A stretch of 64,000 bases of DNA, taken from Deinococcus psychrotolerans (GTDB lineage Bacteria; Deinococcota; Deinococci; Deinococcales; Deinococcaceae). How positions within the stretch are numbered: position 1 is the stretch's first letter; every line of letters begins with the position of its first letter. Below are positions 44,339 through 52,333 of the stretch, piece after piece. The DNA lies in assembly GCF_003860465.1 (NCBI RefSeq), contig NZ_CP034184.1, positions 372,001 through 436,000 on the forward strand. The letters run 5' to 3'. The translations under genes were made by a program, and so were the position numbers. The notes under the pieces are model-generated. The model was not told where the DNA came from. It did no database searches and saw nothing but the letters and a program-made list of their open reading frames with translations.

Positions 44339-45187
44339 TCAGGATGAAGCCTTCGGCGGGCGGTGGGCCAAGGCAAACTGCGCTGCGAACGCTTTTGGAG
44401 CGAGATTTTCCAGCGACGAATGCGGCCTGACGTCATTAGAGTCGATCCTCCATTTCTCAATCTTCTCAGCGGCGTCGTCTAGCGACAAAAACCAGTGGGT
44501 GTTGAGGCATTCATCCCTGAAACTCCCATTGAACGATTCGATATGGCCGTTGTCTTGAGAACGTCTTGGACGAGAAAAATCAAGAGTGACCTGACGCTGA
44601 TAGGCCCACAGATCCAGCGTTTTACTGATGAATTCACTGCCGTTATCTACTCGAATCTTGCCAGGGGTACCCCGGCCCTTGGCGGCCTCCGTGACGATCT
44701 CAACGACCCGCTCAGCCTTGATGCTCTGATCCGCGTGGATCGCCAGACATTCCCGCGTGAAAATGTCGATTAAGGTCAGGGTTCGAAAGCGTTTCCCATT
44801 AAACAATGCGTCTGAGACGAAATCCATCGCCCAGACCTGGTTGGCCTGAGTGGGTTGCTCACGCGCCGCGCGGTGCGCGGCACATACCCGGCATCGGAGC
44901 CGCTTCAGCCACAGATTCAATCCGGCCTGTTGGTAGAGCCGGTGAAGTCGCTTGTGGTTGATCTTCCAGCCCTCACGGGCCATTAGGACATGAATGCGGC
45001 GGTAGCCGTACCGTACCCTCGTTTGAGCGATTCCGGTCATCCGTTTCAAGATGACCGGTTCCTGGGCGTCCACCAGCGGTTGATAGCGTTGAACCGAGCG
45101 CCACCACTTTGAGCACCCGGTACGCCCGCCGCTCACTGAACTGATGATGGGCGACTCCGATACGGCGGAAACCGAAGGCTGGCTCAA
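44339..45187 (-). pseudogene. IS3-family orfB (IS407-like), frameshifted remnant
   Basis: The minus frame has the full IS3 integrase core: Asp in QVWAMDFVSDAL, Asp in GKIRVDNGSEFI, Glu in NGHIESFNGSFRDECL, then a C-terminal VRPHSSLENLAPKAFA. At its N-terminal side the frame is broken near 45115: the family-typical HHQFSERRAYRVLKV lies in another frame. orfA is missing. The remnant replaces the 5' part of an hsdS gene directly to its right. It belongs to the same IS group as the orfA at 1-209, but is not its partner. Confidence 0.8.
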
Positions 45188-45189
45188 AA

Positions 45190-45546
45190 CGTACCTGGGC
45201 CGTTGTTCCTGATGGCTTGAGAGACGCCGTGATCAGCAGCAGCCTAACCATTCTCGAGGTACGGCCAGAACTGGCAGATCCGAGGTTCCTGGCGGGGCTA
45301 TTCTCTTCAGAGGCCATGCAGACCCAAGTCGCGCCACTCTTCACCGGGTTAACCGTGCAGGGCATTCCGCTCCACCGCTTCAAAGACATCCAGATTCAGC
45401 TGCCGCCGCTCGCGGTGCAGCGGGACTACGCGGCAGCTTTTCAAGCCGCCGCCGATTACCGGGAAACGGTCGAGAAGGTCATTGCGCTGAGAAGCGAAAG
45501 CTTGAGCGCTCGTCTGACCGCCTTTATCGTCAAGGAGCGTGGCTAA
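45190..45546 (+). pseudogene. Type I restriction specificity subunit HsdS, C-terminal fragment
   Basis: From about RTWAVVPDGLRDAVISSSL the frame is the end of an HsdS target-recognition domain: LADPRFLAGLFSSEAMQTQV, then the conserved helix pattern IPLHRFKDIQIQLPPLAVQR, and a coiled-coil end. The first three quarters of a normal subunit (~400 residues) are gone, cut at the IS3 remnant. The stop overlaps the start region of the methylase gene, so S and M were coupled in the original operon. It cannot give DNA specificity alone. Confidence 0.75.
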
Positions 45547-45547
45547 G

Positions 45548-46954
45548 ATGGAACAGCCCTATTCCAGTACCTTGTCCAACGCGGTGAATGAGCTGCGTAA
45601 CGATGGGCTCAACAACGCCGTCCCCTTGGTGAGCGCCCTGCTCCTGCTACACACCATCCGGCGATTTGAAGATCACTTCGGGCAACTGGGGGTTCCCTTC
45701 CCCGAAGCGGCGGCGAGTCAGTTGACCCAGCTCAAGCTCTCAGCACACGACGTTTTTGAGAGCCTGGAAACCGTACTCGGCCAGCGCCTCAAGTTCCACA
45801 AGCGCCTTAAAACAGGTTGGAGTTCGGTCACGGTGCCGGCCACCGATCCTGCGGCCATTGCCCGCAGTTCGCGCAAGATTGTCTTATTCGTCGCGCAAGT
45901 CAGCAGCGGTAAATCTGCACAGAACGCCCTGGTTGAACTTGGAGAAGCCTGTAGCGACCTGCTCGATCATGGTGGACGCTCAGTTGTTACCAGTCAGACT
46001 CCCAGCAGTGTCGCTAAGCTGATGGCCGCGCAGCTGGACGCTCAGGCTGGCATGCGCGTTCTGGATCCCACTTGTGGAGTGGCGCGTGTTCTGGTCGAAG
46101 TGGTCAAGGAACAAGTCCAGCAGCACAAAGATCCCAACGATCTGGAATATGTCGGCCAGGAAATCGATCCAAACGCGGCTTTGCTGGGCGCGCTTCACTT
46201 GATGCTTCACGGGGTGGTTCGTTTTCAGATCCAAGTGGAAGACAGCTTGACGCAGTCCACCCTCAAGGCCGAAGATTTTGACCGCGTCGCTGGCGATCCG
46301 CCCGTCGCTCTGGCCATCCCCCACCTTGTTTCTGACTTGCAGGGAGACGCGCGTTTCACTTTTGGTGGAGCGCCGCTGCCGAAAACGGCGGACTGGTTAT
46401 TTGTGCAGCACGGCCTCGTCGCCCTCAAGCCAGGCGGCCGTGCGGTGTTCATCACCGCCCACGGTTCCATGTTCCGGAGCGGTGCCGAGGCAGCGATTCG
46501 CCGAGACATCCTGAGTGCAGGCTGGGTAAGTGCCGTCTTCGCCTTGCCCAGCGCCCTGTACCCGAATCTGGCCTTGCCGCTGGTCATGACTATCTTTGAG
46601 CGACCTGAAGAGGGAGCGCGCGGTCGCCAGGATGTCTTGATGATCGACGCCAGCACCTCGGGAACCCGCGAAGCACGGATCAACGTTCTCTCGGAAAACG
46701 TCCGCCAGCAACTGACCACCTTGATTCGGGATCGCGCCCCGAGTGAGCCCTATACGGCTTTGGTCGAATCCGAGCGCATCTTCGAGAACAAAGACGCCTG
46801 GCAACCCAACCAGTACCTGGATTTCGAACCCGACCAGACGCGCGACTTGAAGGTCATCGAAGCCGATCTGCAGCAACAACTGGAACACCTGAAGGCCGTA
46901 GAACAGGATCTTCAACAGGCATTCGACGCGCTGCCCCGAGGACTGATCGCCTGA
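45548..46954 (+). CDS. HsdM-like adenine-type DNA methyltransferase
   Basis: The 468-residue product is read from ATG 45548; GTG 45539 is an alternative, and AAGGAG lies at 45531. A helical N-domain comes first, then the Rossmann methylase with the SAM motif MRVLDPTCGVARVLVEV near 170. The catalytic motif reads FDRVAGDPPVAL near 250, where family members have [DN]PP[FY]; the aromatic residue is replaced by Val. A coiled-coil tail (LQQQLEHLKAVEQDLQQAF) would meet HsdS. With a truncated HsdS and no HsdR in the window, restriction is unlikely. It may be an inactive or changed methylase. Confidence 0.8.
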   Translation: MEQPYSSTLSNAVNELRNDGLNNAVPLVSALLLLHTIRRFEDHFGQLGVPFPEAAASQLTQLKLSAHDVFESLETVLGQRLKFHKRLKTGWSSVTVPATDPAAIARSSRKIVLFVAQVSSGKSAQNALVELGEACSDLLDHGGRSVVTSQTPSSVAKLMAAQLDAQAGMRVLDPTCGVARVLVEVVKEQVQQHKDPNDLEYVGQEIDPNAALLGALHLMLHGVVRFQIQVEDSLTQSTLKAEDFDRVAGDPPVALAIPHLVSDLQGDARFTFGGAPLPKTADWLFVQHGLVALKPGGRAVFITAHGSMFRSGAEAAIRRDILSAGWVSAVFALPSALYPNLALPLVMTIFERPEEGARGRQDVLMIDASTSGTREARINVLSENVRQQLTTLIRDRAPSEPYTALVESERIFENKDAWQPNQYLDFEPDQTRDLKVIEADLQQQLEHLKAVEQDLQQAFDALPRGLIA

Positions 46955-46961
46955 CGTCTAC

Positions 46962-48230
46962 TCAGACCGCGACCGTCACTTTTTCTCGGTCGATCACTTC
47001 GTAGGCCTGGGTAATCACGCCGCTGTTGTCGATATGGGCCACCAGTGCCACGGGCTGCCGACTCCGCTCCTGCATCTTGGCGGCGTGCTCTTGGAGACCT
47101 TCCAGATCCTGACGGAGCTGAGCAATCATTTCCCGGTGCAGTTTGAGGGCGGGCGTCCGCTCGGTCACGAACTGATCGCGCTGCTGCCCAGTGCGTTTCT
47201 TCTGGTGCTCCTGGACCATCCGGGTTCCCATCAACAGGGCGCTCACCACTGGAGTCACCATGGCCAGTGAGACCCAGAACGACGGCTGATCGCCGACGAC
47301 CTTTTTGGTCTCGACTCGAGATTCCACATGCTTGAGTGCGCGGTCGAAGGTGGTCGTGGCCGCATCAAGCACGCTGAGCGCTTCGCTGAGACTTTCCCGG
47401 TGCAGGTTGAGGCGGTCGAGGGCCCAGCCGGCCTGGAGACCCACGTGCAGGGCCATCAGGTTTGCCCGCGCCGCGAACAGCGCCGTGTTCATGTGTTTGC
47501 TGTGCTCGACCAGAGACTGCTTGGCCGCCTCGAGATTGAACTGCGTGCTGGTTTCGAGGGCCGCCTGGAGGTTCTGAAGCGGCATGGAATGCTGGGCCAT
47601 CTGGCCTTCGGCCTCACGGATGATGTGCCGGATGTCCTCGAAGGTTGCGTGCCGCTCTTCGACGTCGAGGGGCCGAGCCTGCAGTAATTTGAAGTTGCGC
47701 TCGACCGCCTTGAGCAGCGCGATGATGCGCCCGGTCGCCTGGGTCTCGAGAAACTCCTGCAGCCCGTCCAACTTGTGGTTGATGGACTTCAGGTTCTGGT
47801 TGATGTTGTGTAGGTAGTACTGGGCGGTGACCATCGAGGCGACTTGAAACGCGATCGTCGCGACCGCGGCAAACCTTGTGAGTTGGAGCGGCTTGAAGTG
47901 GCCGGCACCGATCAATTTGCCGGTCTCGATGTTGCGCACGTGGCCGACCAAGCCCCCGTCGACACGCATGAACTCGCCAACACCTTTTTGCAGAGCGGAG
48001 TGCATCTCCGGACTCAACACCAGCCGGTACGTGTTGGCGGCAGCCAAAGCGGGCGCGGAGGAGACAGCCGCCCGCGCGGCCCCCTGAATGGCGTTGCCCA
48101 ATTGCTGTTTTTGCTCTGCGGATAAGGCAAACGGCTGGCAGTCTAGGAGATCGATGGATTGGGCTTCCCGGAGTTTGATCAGGGGATCGCCCAGACCGTT
48201 GGTCAAGATCAGTTCAGAACGCTCAGTCAT
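46962..48230 (-). CDS. Coiled-coil membrane protein, function unknown
   Basis: The 422-residue product is read from ATG 48230 (MTERSELILTNGLGDPLIKL); the longer frame upstream is not supported. Residues ~40-140 form a helical/beta head (TYRLVLSPEMHSAL, LVGHVRNIETGKLIG). Then comes a hydrophobic helix (FAAVATIAFQVASMVTAQYY), a long coiled coil, a second hydrophobic helix (FWVSLAMVTPVVSALLMG), and a second coiled coil ending in a small beta domain (PVALVAHIDNSGVITQAYEV). I do not recognise the family. It lies between a methylase and a GIY-YIG gene, so it may be part of a defence-type region. Confidence 0.6.
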   Translation of the reverse strand: MTERSELILTNGLGDPLIKLREAQSIDLLDCQPFALSAEQKQQLGNAIQGAARAAVSSAPALAAANTYRLVLSPEMHSALQKGVGEFMRVDGGLVGHVRNIETGKLIGAGHFKPLQLTRFAAVATIAFQVASMVTAQYYLHNINQNLKSINHKLDGLQEFLETQATGRIIALLKAVERNFKLLQARPLDVEERHATFEDIRHIIREAEGQMAQHSMPLQNLQAALETSTQFNLEAAKQSLVEHSKHMNTALFAARANLMALHVGLQAGWALDRLNLHRESLSEALSVLDAATTTFDRALKHVESRVETKKVVGDQPSFWVSLAMVTPVVSALLMGTRMVQEHQKKRTGQQRDQFVTERTPALKLHREMIAQLRQDLEGLQEHAAKMQERSRQPVALVAHIDNSGVITQAYEVIDREKVTVAV

Positions 48231-48414
48231 GCCAGTAAGGTAGTGGGGCACTTCATACGAGAGCATCACAGATGCCAAAAGCGACTGGAGACCATCACGC
48301 GCTAACCGTGGAGCCGTACCAGTGCCGTCAAATAAGGCACACGTTCCAGCTGTATTCACTGGGCAGCTGTGTGGCCATCTCACAGCATATGAGAAACGAA
48401 GTTGGAGCCTGTGC
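48231..48414. other. 184-bp gap
   Basis: It separates the GIY-YIG gene from the coiled-coil gene on the same strand. No terminator hairpin or strong promoter was seen, so co-transcription is possible. Confidence 0.35.
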
Positions 48415-49413
48415 TTACTCCCCTTGGTTCATCTCCATCTCGAGGGCCTGTCTGGCAGCAGCGATCGCCGCATCAACCAGTTGCGGGCAGTGCGAACCTG
48501 GCTGGTGAGTTCCGCCTCTACGCATCAATCTGGAGTTCAGAATGGCCATGGCCTGCAATGTCTCTCTTGAGGTGAGCAGGACTCTCGCGTGGTCATACTC
48601 GAAGGCAGAGACTTGAGTTTGATCGTGCCCACCAGATTTGTAACGGTGACCCGAAACCTCATACTCGTTCTCCTCAAGTTGCCGTTGCCAGTCCTCACCC
48701 AGCAGCTCCTTGAGTGGAGAGATGGCCATATGAAAGGATGATTCGAGGCCATTCTCGTTGCCGTACATGGAAAAGTTCTCCTGCATGTTGACCGTGACCC
48801 GGCAGTAAAGGCTGTACTCCTTGCCGACCCCCCCTGGCAGACAGCTCACGATCCAGAAGTCCTGTTCGGTGCGGCGCGGGAAGGGCAACGTTGACATCAA
48901 ATAGAGGCCCAGGAGTGTGAGCGCCTCCTGCGCGTGCGGCAAAGTCATGAACTGCTCGAATTTGTGGCGCTGCCGTCGCCTGAGCGATTCGTCATGGACG
49001 TGCGCTTCATCATCCTGAAAATCTGGATCGCTCCGCAGCCAAGCTGCCTGTTCCTCGGGCGTGACCACCTCGTCGAACGCCCGGCTACCGCGAACTACGC
49101 TCATGTGCGTGAAGTTTCGCAGGAGCATGCCTCCAGCCTCCAAAGTATGGATGCAGCGCTGCTCTTCGGCATCCAACGCCTCTGCGGACACACGCTTGAA
49201 GCTCAGCTGAATCAAGTCGGCGTAGGTCTTGCGGTGGTTCAAATAGCGTTTGGTGACATCGAGCGCCTGACCGACATACCGTTCGCCGTCCGCGAATCCG
49301 AGAACGTAGATTCCGCAACGCTGTCCGGCTGCGTACAGGCGAGCAACTGAAGCCTGCCCCACAACGTCATGAAAGGCCGGGAAACCGAGTTCTGCCAGGA
49401 GATGGTCAGACAT
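48415..49413 (-). CDS. GIY-YIG domain protein with large C-terminal extension
   Basis: The 332-residue product is read from ATG 49413, which overlaps the small gene before it. Residues 30-120 are a GIY-YIG nuclease domain: CGIYVLGFADGERYVGQALD with Arg56 and a helix LDAEEQRCIHTLE that carries the catalytic Glu. The rest (~210 residues) is unknown, with PRRTEQDFWIVSCLPGG and YDHARVLLTSRETLQAMAIL. It is the last gene of a tight operon with two gamma-glutamyl-type enzymes. GIY-YIG domains cut DNA or RNA; this one keeps the core residues, so nuclease activity is likely but unproven. Confidence 0.78.
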   Translation of the reverse strand: MSDHLLAELGFPAFHDVVGQASVARLYAAGQRCGIYVLGFADGERYVGQALDVTKRYLNHRKTYADLIQLSFKRVSAEALDAEEQRCIHTLEAGGMLLRNFTHMSVVRGSRAFDEVVTPEEQAAWLRSDPDFQDDEAHVHDESLRRRQRHKFEQFMTLPHAQEALTLLGLYLMSTLPFPRRTEQDFWIVSCLPGGVGKEYSLYCRVTVNMQENFSMYGNENGLESSFHMAISPLKELLGEDWQRQLEENEYEVSGHRYKSGGHDQTQVSAFEYDHARVLLTSRETLQAMAILNSRLMRRGGTHQPGSHCPQLVDAAIAAARQALEMEMNQGE

Positions 49414-49654
49414 GGGTCTTCCTTCGGATCGTCCAGCCGCCTTCACCGAACAGTCGTTCGCCTTCTTGACGTAGTACATCGGGCGTCGGGTACATCCATG
49501 CTTTGAGCGTGGCGTCCAGCTCCGAACGGACGCCACGGCACGCCTGCAGAGCGAGTGCCAGGATCTCCTGACGTGGCGTGCCCCAGCGGCGTTTGAGAGC
49601 CGCCAGCCTGATCTCAACGACGAGGCCGTATTGAAAACTGTTTTGGCCGTTCAT
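49406..49654 (-). CDS. Small helical protein of the GGCT/GIY-YIG operon
   Basis: The 82-residue product MNGQNSFQYGLVVEIRLAAL is mostly helical with LALALQACRGVRSELDATLK and ends basic (WTIRRKTHV). It overlaps the XRE-GGCT stop (ATGA) upstream and the GIY-YIG start downstream, so all are translated together. GAGGAG with A-rich flank precedes it. No family recognised. As a small protein between an XRE fusion and a nuclease-like protein it could be an inhibitor or adaptor. Confidence 0.7.
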   Translation of the reverse strand: MNGQNSFQYGLVVEIRLAALKRRWGTPRQEILALALQACRGVRSELDATLKAWMYPTPDVLRQEGERLFGEGGWTIRRKTHV

Positions 49655-50280
49655 TTTCTCCTCCCTTTCTCTTTCAACCAGTTCCCGCCCTTGACGGGCT
49701 TCATACCCTCGACGGACTGTCCATAGAGGTAGACCCAGCACGGCACGGTCATCTGGTCGCTCCCCCCGTTGACGAGGGCCACAGTGCGGTGCCTGATAAA
49801 CAGCGGTGGGTCGTTCTGCGTTCCTTCGATGACATCGAAGAGCTCCAACGCCTTGAAGATGGTCTTTCCAGTGAACTCGAAAACGACCCCCTCTACAGTG
49901 TCAGTCGCACGCGCGCCGCGCACCAGACAGGGATAGTCCATGCCGCTGTCGTAGAGCAGATACCCGGCCAGCACCGCTGAGCGATGACCTTCCGGGAGGC
50001 TGCCTTCCACCAAGCCGTACCTGATGAAGCCGGGTTTCATGCTGCCGTAGGTGAAGAAGTGAACGGGAAAGTCACCCTGCCCCGGCTGCTCGAATCTGAC
50101 CATCAGGCCGACCGTTTCGATGATGCGCGCCACACCGGACGGAATGAGTTGGATCTTGTTGCTCTCAACGGAACTGACGTATTGCCGGGTCACGCCTGCC
50201 TTTTCTGCGACCTCCTGCAGGGTAAGGCCGAGGTTCTCGCGTCTGCGCCGGATCTCCTGGCCGTCAAGCAGGCCTTTCAT
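49651..50280 (-). CDS. XRE HTH fused to a gamma-glutamylcyclotransferase-like domain
   Basis: The 209-residue product starts at ATG 50280 (ATGA with the gene before). Residues 8-60 are an XRE helix-turn-helix (LGLTLQEVAEKAGVTRQYVS). Residues 72-205 are a GGCT/AIG2-like fold with the substrate-binding loop HFFTYGSMKPG (Y-G-S-x at 78-81), YPCLV, and the catalytic Glu in FDVIEGTQ (Glu152). GGCT enzymes release 5-oxoproline from gamma-glutamyl compounds. A DNA-binding GGCT could sense such a compound and control the operon. Both halves look intact. Confidence 0.8.
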   Translation of the reverse strand: MKGLLDGQEIRRRRENLGLTLQEVAEKAGVTRQYVSSVESNKIQLIPSGVARIIETVGLMVRFEQPGQGDFPVHFFTYGSMKPGFIRYGLVEGSLPEGHRSAVLAGYLLYDSGMDYPCLVRGARATDTVEGVVFEFTGKTIFKALELFDVIEGTQNDPPLFIRHRTVALVNGGSDQMTVPCWVYLYGQSVEGMKPVKGGNWLKEKGRRK

Positions 50281-50891
50281 GCCGCGCCTCCCAACCACCA
50301 GTCGAAGAGCTGGAGCCAGCGGAGATCGTCCTTGATCAGTGTCTCCGGGTGAAACTGGACGCCGATGGCTCCCGGACGGTACCAGGCTTCCGGCAGACCA
50401 TCTTCGGCAGTAGCGATGATTTCCAAGCCGGAAGCGACCCGGTCGATCCCCTGATGATGGGTGGAGTTGACCTGGGCTTCATCACCAAGGCGCTGTGCTC
50501 CTCTACCACTGAACCTCACCAGATGCCTCTCAGGATGAGGGGAACCGCGTTCAGTCTCCAGATCTTGCCAGAGCGTCCCGCCGAGGGCGACGTTGAGCAG
50601 TTGGGCACCCCGGCAGAGTCCGAGAAAGGGCACCCTGGCGGCGAGGACCGCCTCTATGATCGCCAGTTCGCCCATGTCGCGTTTGGGATTGACTCCGCGG
50701 CTGGCACGGTTCTCCTGTCCGTAGAGGCTGGGCGTCAGGTCAGGGCCACCGCCCGCGAGAACAGCATCCATCTCGCCGATTGTCAAGTGTGAATTGATTA
50801 CTCGGCAGGTGATCTGTGGATAGTGGGTGCCGAACAGATCCCTAATATCATCCTTCCGACTGCTCTCTAGAATCCCTATCTGCATTTTCAT
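50277..50891 (-). CDS. Class I glutamine amidotransferase-type gamma-glutamyl hydrolase (C26)
   Basis: The 204-residue enzyme has the nucleophile Cys93 in VPFLGLCRGAQLLNVALGG and the His181/Glu183 pair in GVQFHPE, with NSTHHQGI before it. This is the peptidase C26 group (PuuD-like), which hydrolyses gamma-glutamyl amides. A start at ATG 50891 (MKMQIGIL) is chosen because a -10 box ends 7 nt before it; ATG 50885 is the alternative. It is first in a four-gene operon, and the second gene also has a gamma-glutamyl enzyme fold. About 50 residues shorter than PuuD; the N-terminal part is compact. Confidence 0.85.
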   Translation of the reverse strand: MKMQIGILESSRKDDIRDLFGTHYPQITCRVINSHLTIGEMDAVLAGGGPDLTPSLYGQENRASRGVNPKRDMGELAIIEAVLAARVPFLGLCRGAQLLNVALGGTLWQDLETERGSPHPERHLVRFSGRGAQRLGDEAQVNSTHHQGIDRVASGLEIIATAEDGLPEAWYRPGAIGVQFHPETLIKDDLRWLQLFDWWLGGAA

Positions 50892-50929
50892 ACTTGACAG
50901 AATAAAGGTATACATTATGTTCGTCAAGT
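50892..50929 (-). promoter_or_regulatory. Leaderless promoter with inverted-repeat operator
   Basis: Minus-strand -35 TTGACG (50922-50927), 17-nt spacer, -10 TATTCT (50899-50904), then 7 nt to ATG 50891. ACTTGAC (50892-50898) and GTCAAGT (50923-50929) are a perfect 7-bp inverted repeat that encloses the promoter. The XRE protein of the operon is the natural candidate to bind it. Confidence 0.75.
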
Positions 50930-51235
50930 GAAAGTTTCAAGAATCTATGTGCAGCGAGATACAGGCAAGGCAGCCAAAGCAGGCGTGGTCGACAAGATCA
51001 ACGACTGCTTGATCCATCCCCGCTCCTCTGGATTCTCAGGCCGCTAGACTCGAAAGAACGCCACTGTTCATAGCATTGTCAACACAGGTGATTGGACGAG
51101 TTTTCGGCTAGTTTATGTATTTCAGGGAATATTTTCGCTGAAACGAAGATATATCAGCTGATACAGGTCTTTAAATCTCAAACCTTTACAGCAGATCCGC
51201 GAATTCATCATTAGAGCTCTTGCGAAAGTCGCAGG
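50930..51235. other. Intergenic, no supported gene
   Basis: About 300 bp, relatively AT-rich near 51110-51180 (TATTTCAGGGAATATTTTCG and ATATATCAGCTGATACAG). No frame with a domain. CAGCTG-containing dyad near 51150 is short. Confidence 0.4.
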
Positions 51236-52065
51236 CTAGAAGTGATCCGGAAATTCCAGTTTGGTTCGTGAAGGCTTGAAATACTTGCGGGATGCGATTG
51301 ACGGACGAACAGTGGGCCGTCCTCGGCCCACTCATTCCACCCCCGGAGAAGAAGACGCTGCGTGGACGACCCAGAAGACCAGACCGCGAAGTGTTCGAAG
51401 GCATCCTCTGGGTGCTCCATACGGGTGCCCAATGGAATCAGCTGCCCACGACGTACCCGCCGAAGTCCACTTGCTTTGAGCGTTTTCAGGAATGGAACAA
51501 CAGAACTATCTTTCCGGCGCTGCTTGAGGCCCTGTATGAACAGCTTGATGATCAAGGCTTGCTCGATCTCCGCGAAAGCTTTATTGACGGCACTTTCAGT
51601 GCCGCCAAAAAGGGGGCTTTGATGTCGGGAAGACCAAGAAAGGCAAAGGAACCAAAGTCATGCTGATGGTCGAGGCCAGTGGCCTGCCCATCAGCGTCTT
51701 CACCACCAGCGCCAGTCCGAGTGAAGTCACGCTCGTCCAGAACACACTGGACAGCATGTTCGGTTGGGATTACCCGGAACGGCTTATTGGCGATAAGGCC
51801 TATGACAGTGACGGCTTAGACAGCGAGATGGCACACCGTGGCATTGAGATGATTGCGCCGAACCGGCGCAACCGTCGTCAAACCCAAGATGGTCGCCCAC
51901 TGCGGCGATATCGAAAACGTTGGAAAGTGGAGCGAACCATTGCTTGGCTTCAGAATTTTAGACGAATCGTGACCCGATATGAACGTCTTGCCGAGCACTT
52001 CCTGAGCTTTGTTCAGCTTGCCTGCGTCCTCCTGCTCCTTCGCAGAATTTCCGGATAAGTTCTAG
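51236..52065 (+). mobile_element. IS5-family element (IS427-like), two overlapping transposase frames
   Basis: The first frame (51292-51666) is LTDEQWAVLGPLIPPPEKKT to DLRESFIDGTFSAAKKG; the second (from ~51600 in another frame) is GFDVGKTKKGKGTKVMLMVE to 52058 with the rest of the DDE domain (LIGDKAYDSDGLD, WKVERTIAWLQNFRRI). The switch lies at the slippery run AAAAAGGGGG (51606-51615), as in IS427-group elements that use frameshifting. Terminal repeats GAAGTGATCCGGAAATTC and its near-complement at 52041-52062 are flanked by CTAG on both sides, the usual target. The element appears complete and perhaps active. Confidence 0.88.
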
Positions 52066-52333
52066 ACTACCAATCAAAGTACTTGGCGTACTCCTTCGAT
52101 GTTTCATGGACTGCAGACGACATTTGAGGTGAAGTTCCCACGTGAGAAATCAGCGCCACCGCCGCCGACTGTAGACGCACTGAATTCTTTGGCTGCCGTT
52201 ATCTCCAGCTACCGCTCTGCTGGAACCAAGTACGCGGCACTGTGCGTGGGGTGCTGTTTTTCTCCTCAGCTTTCGAGATCACCTTCGGCGGATTCAACCC
52301 CATGACTCGCCCACGGCCTTGCCTGACTCTCCA
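52066..52333. other. Intergenic, no supported gene
   Basis: About 270 bp between the IS and the VWA gene. A 68-codon plus frame shows no domain. Nothing else recognised. Confidence 0.4.
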
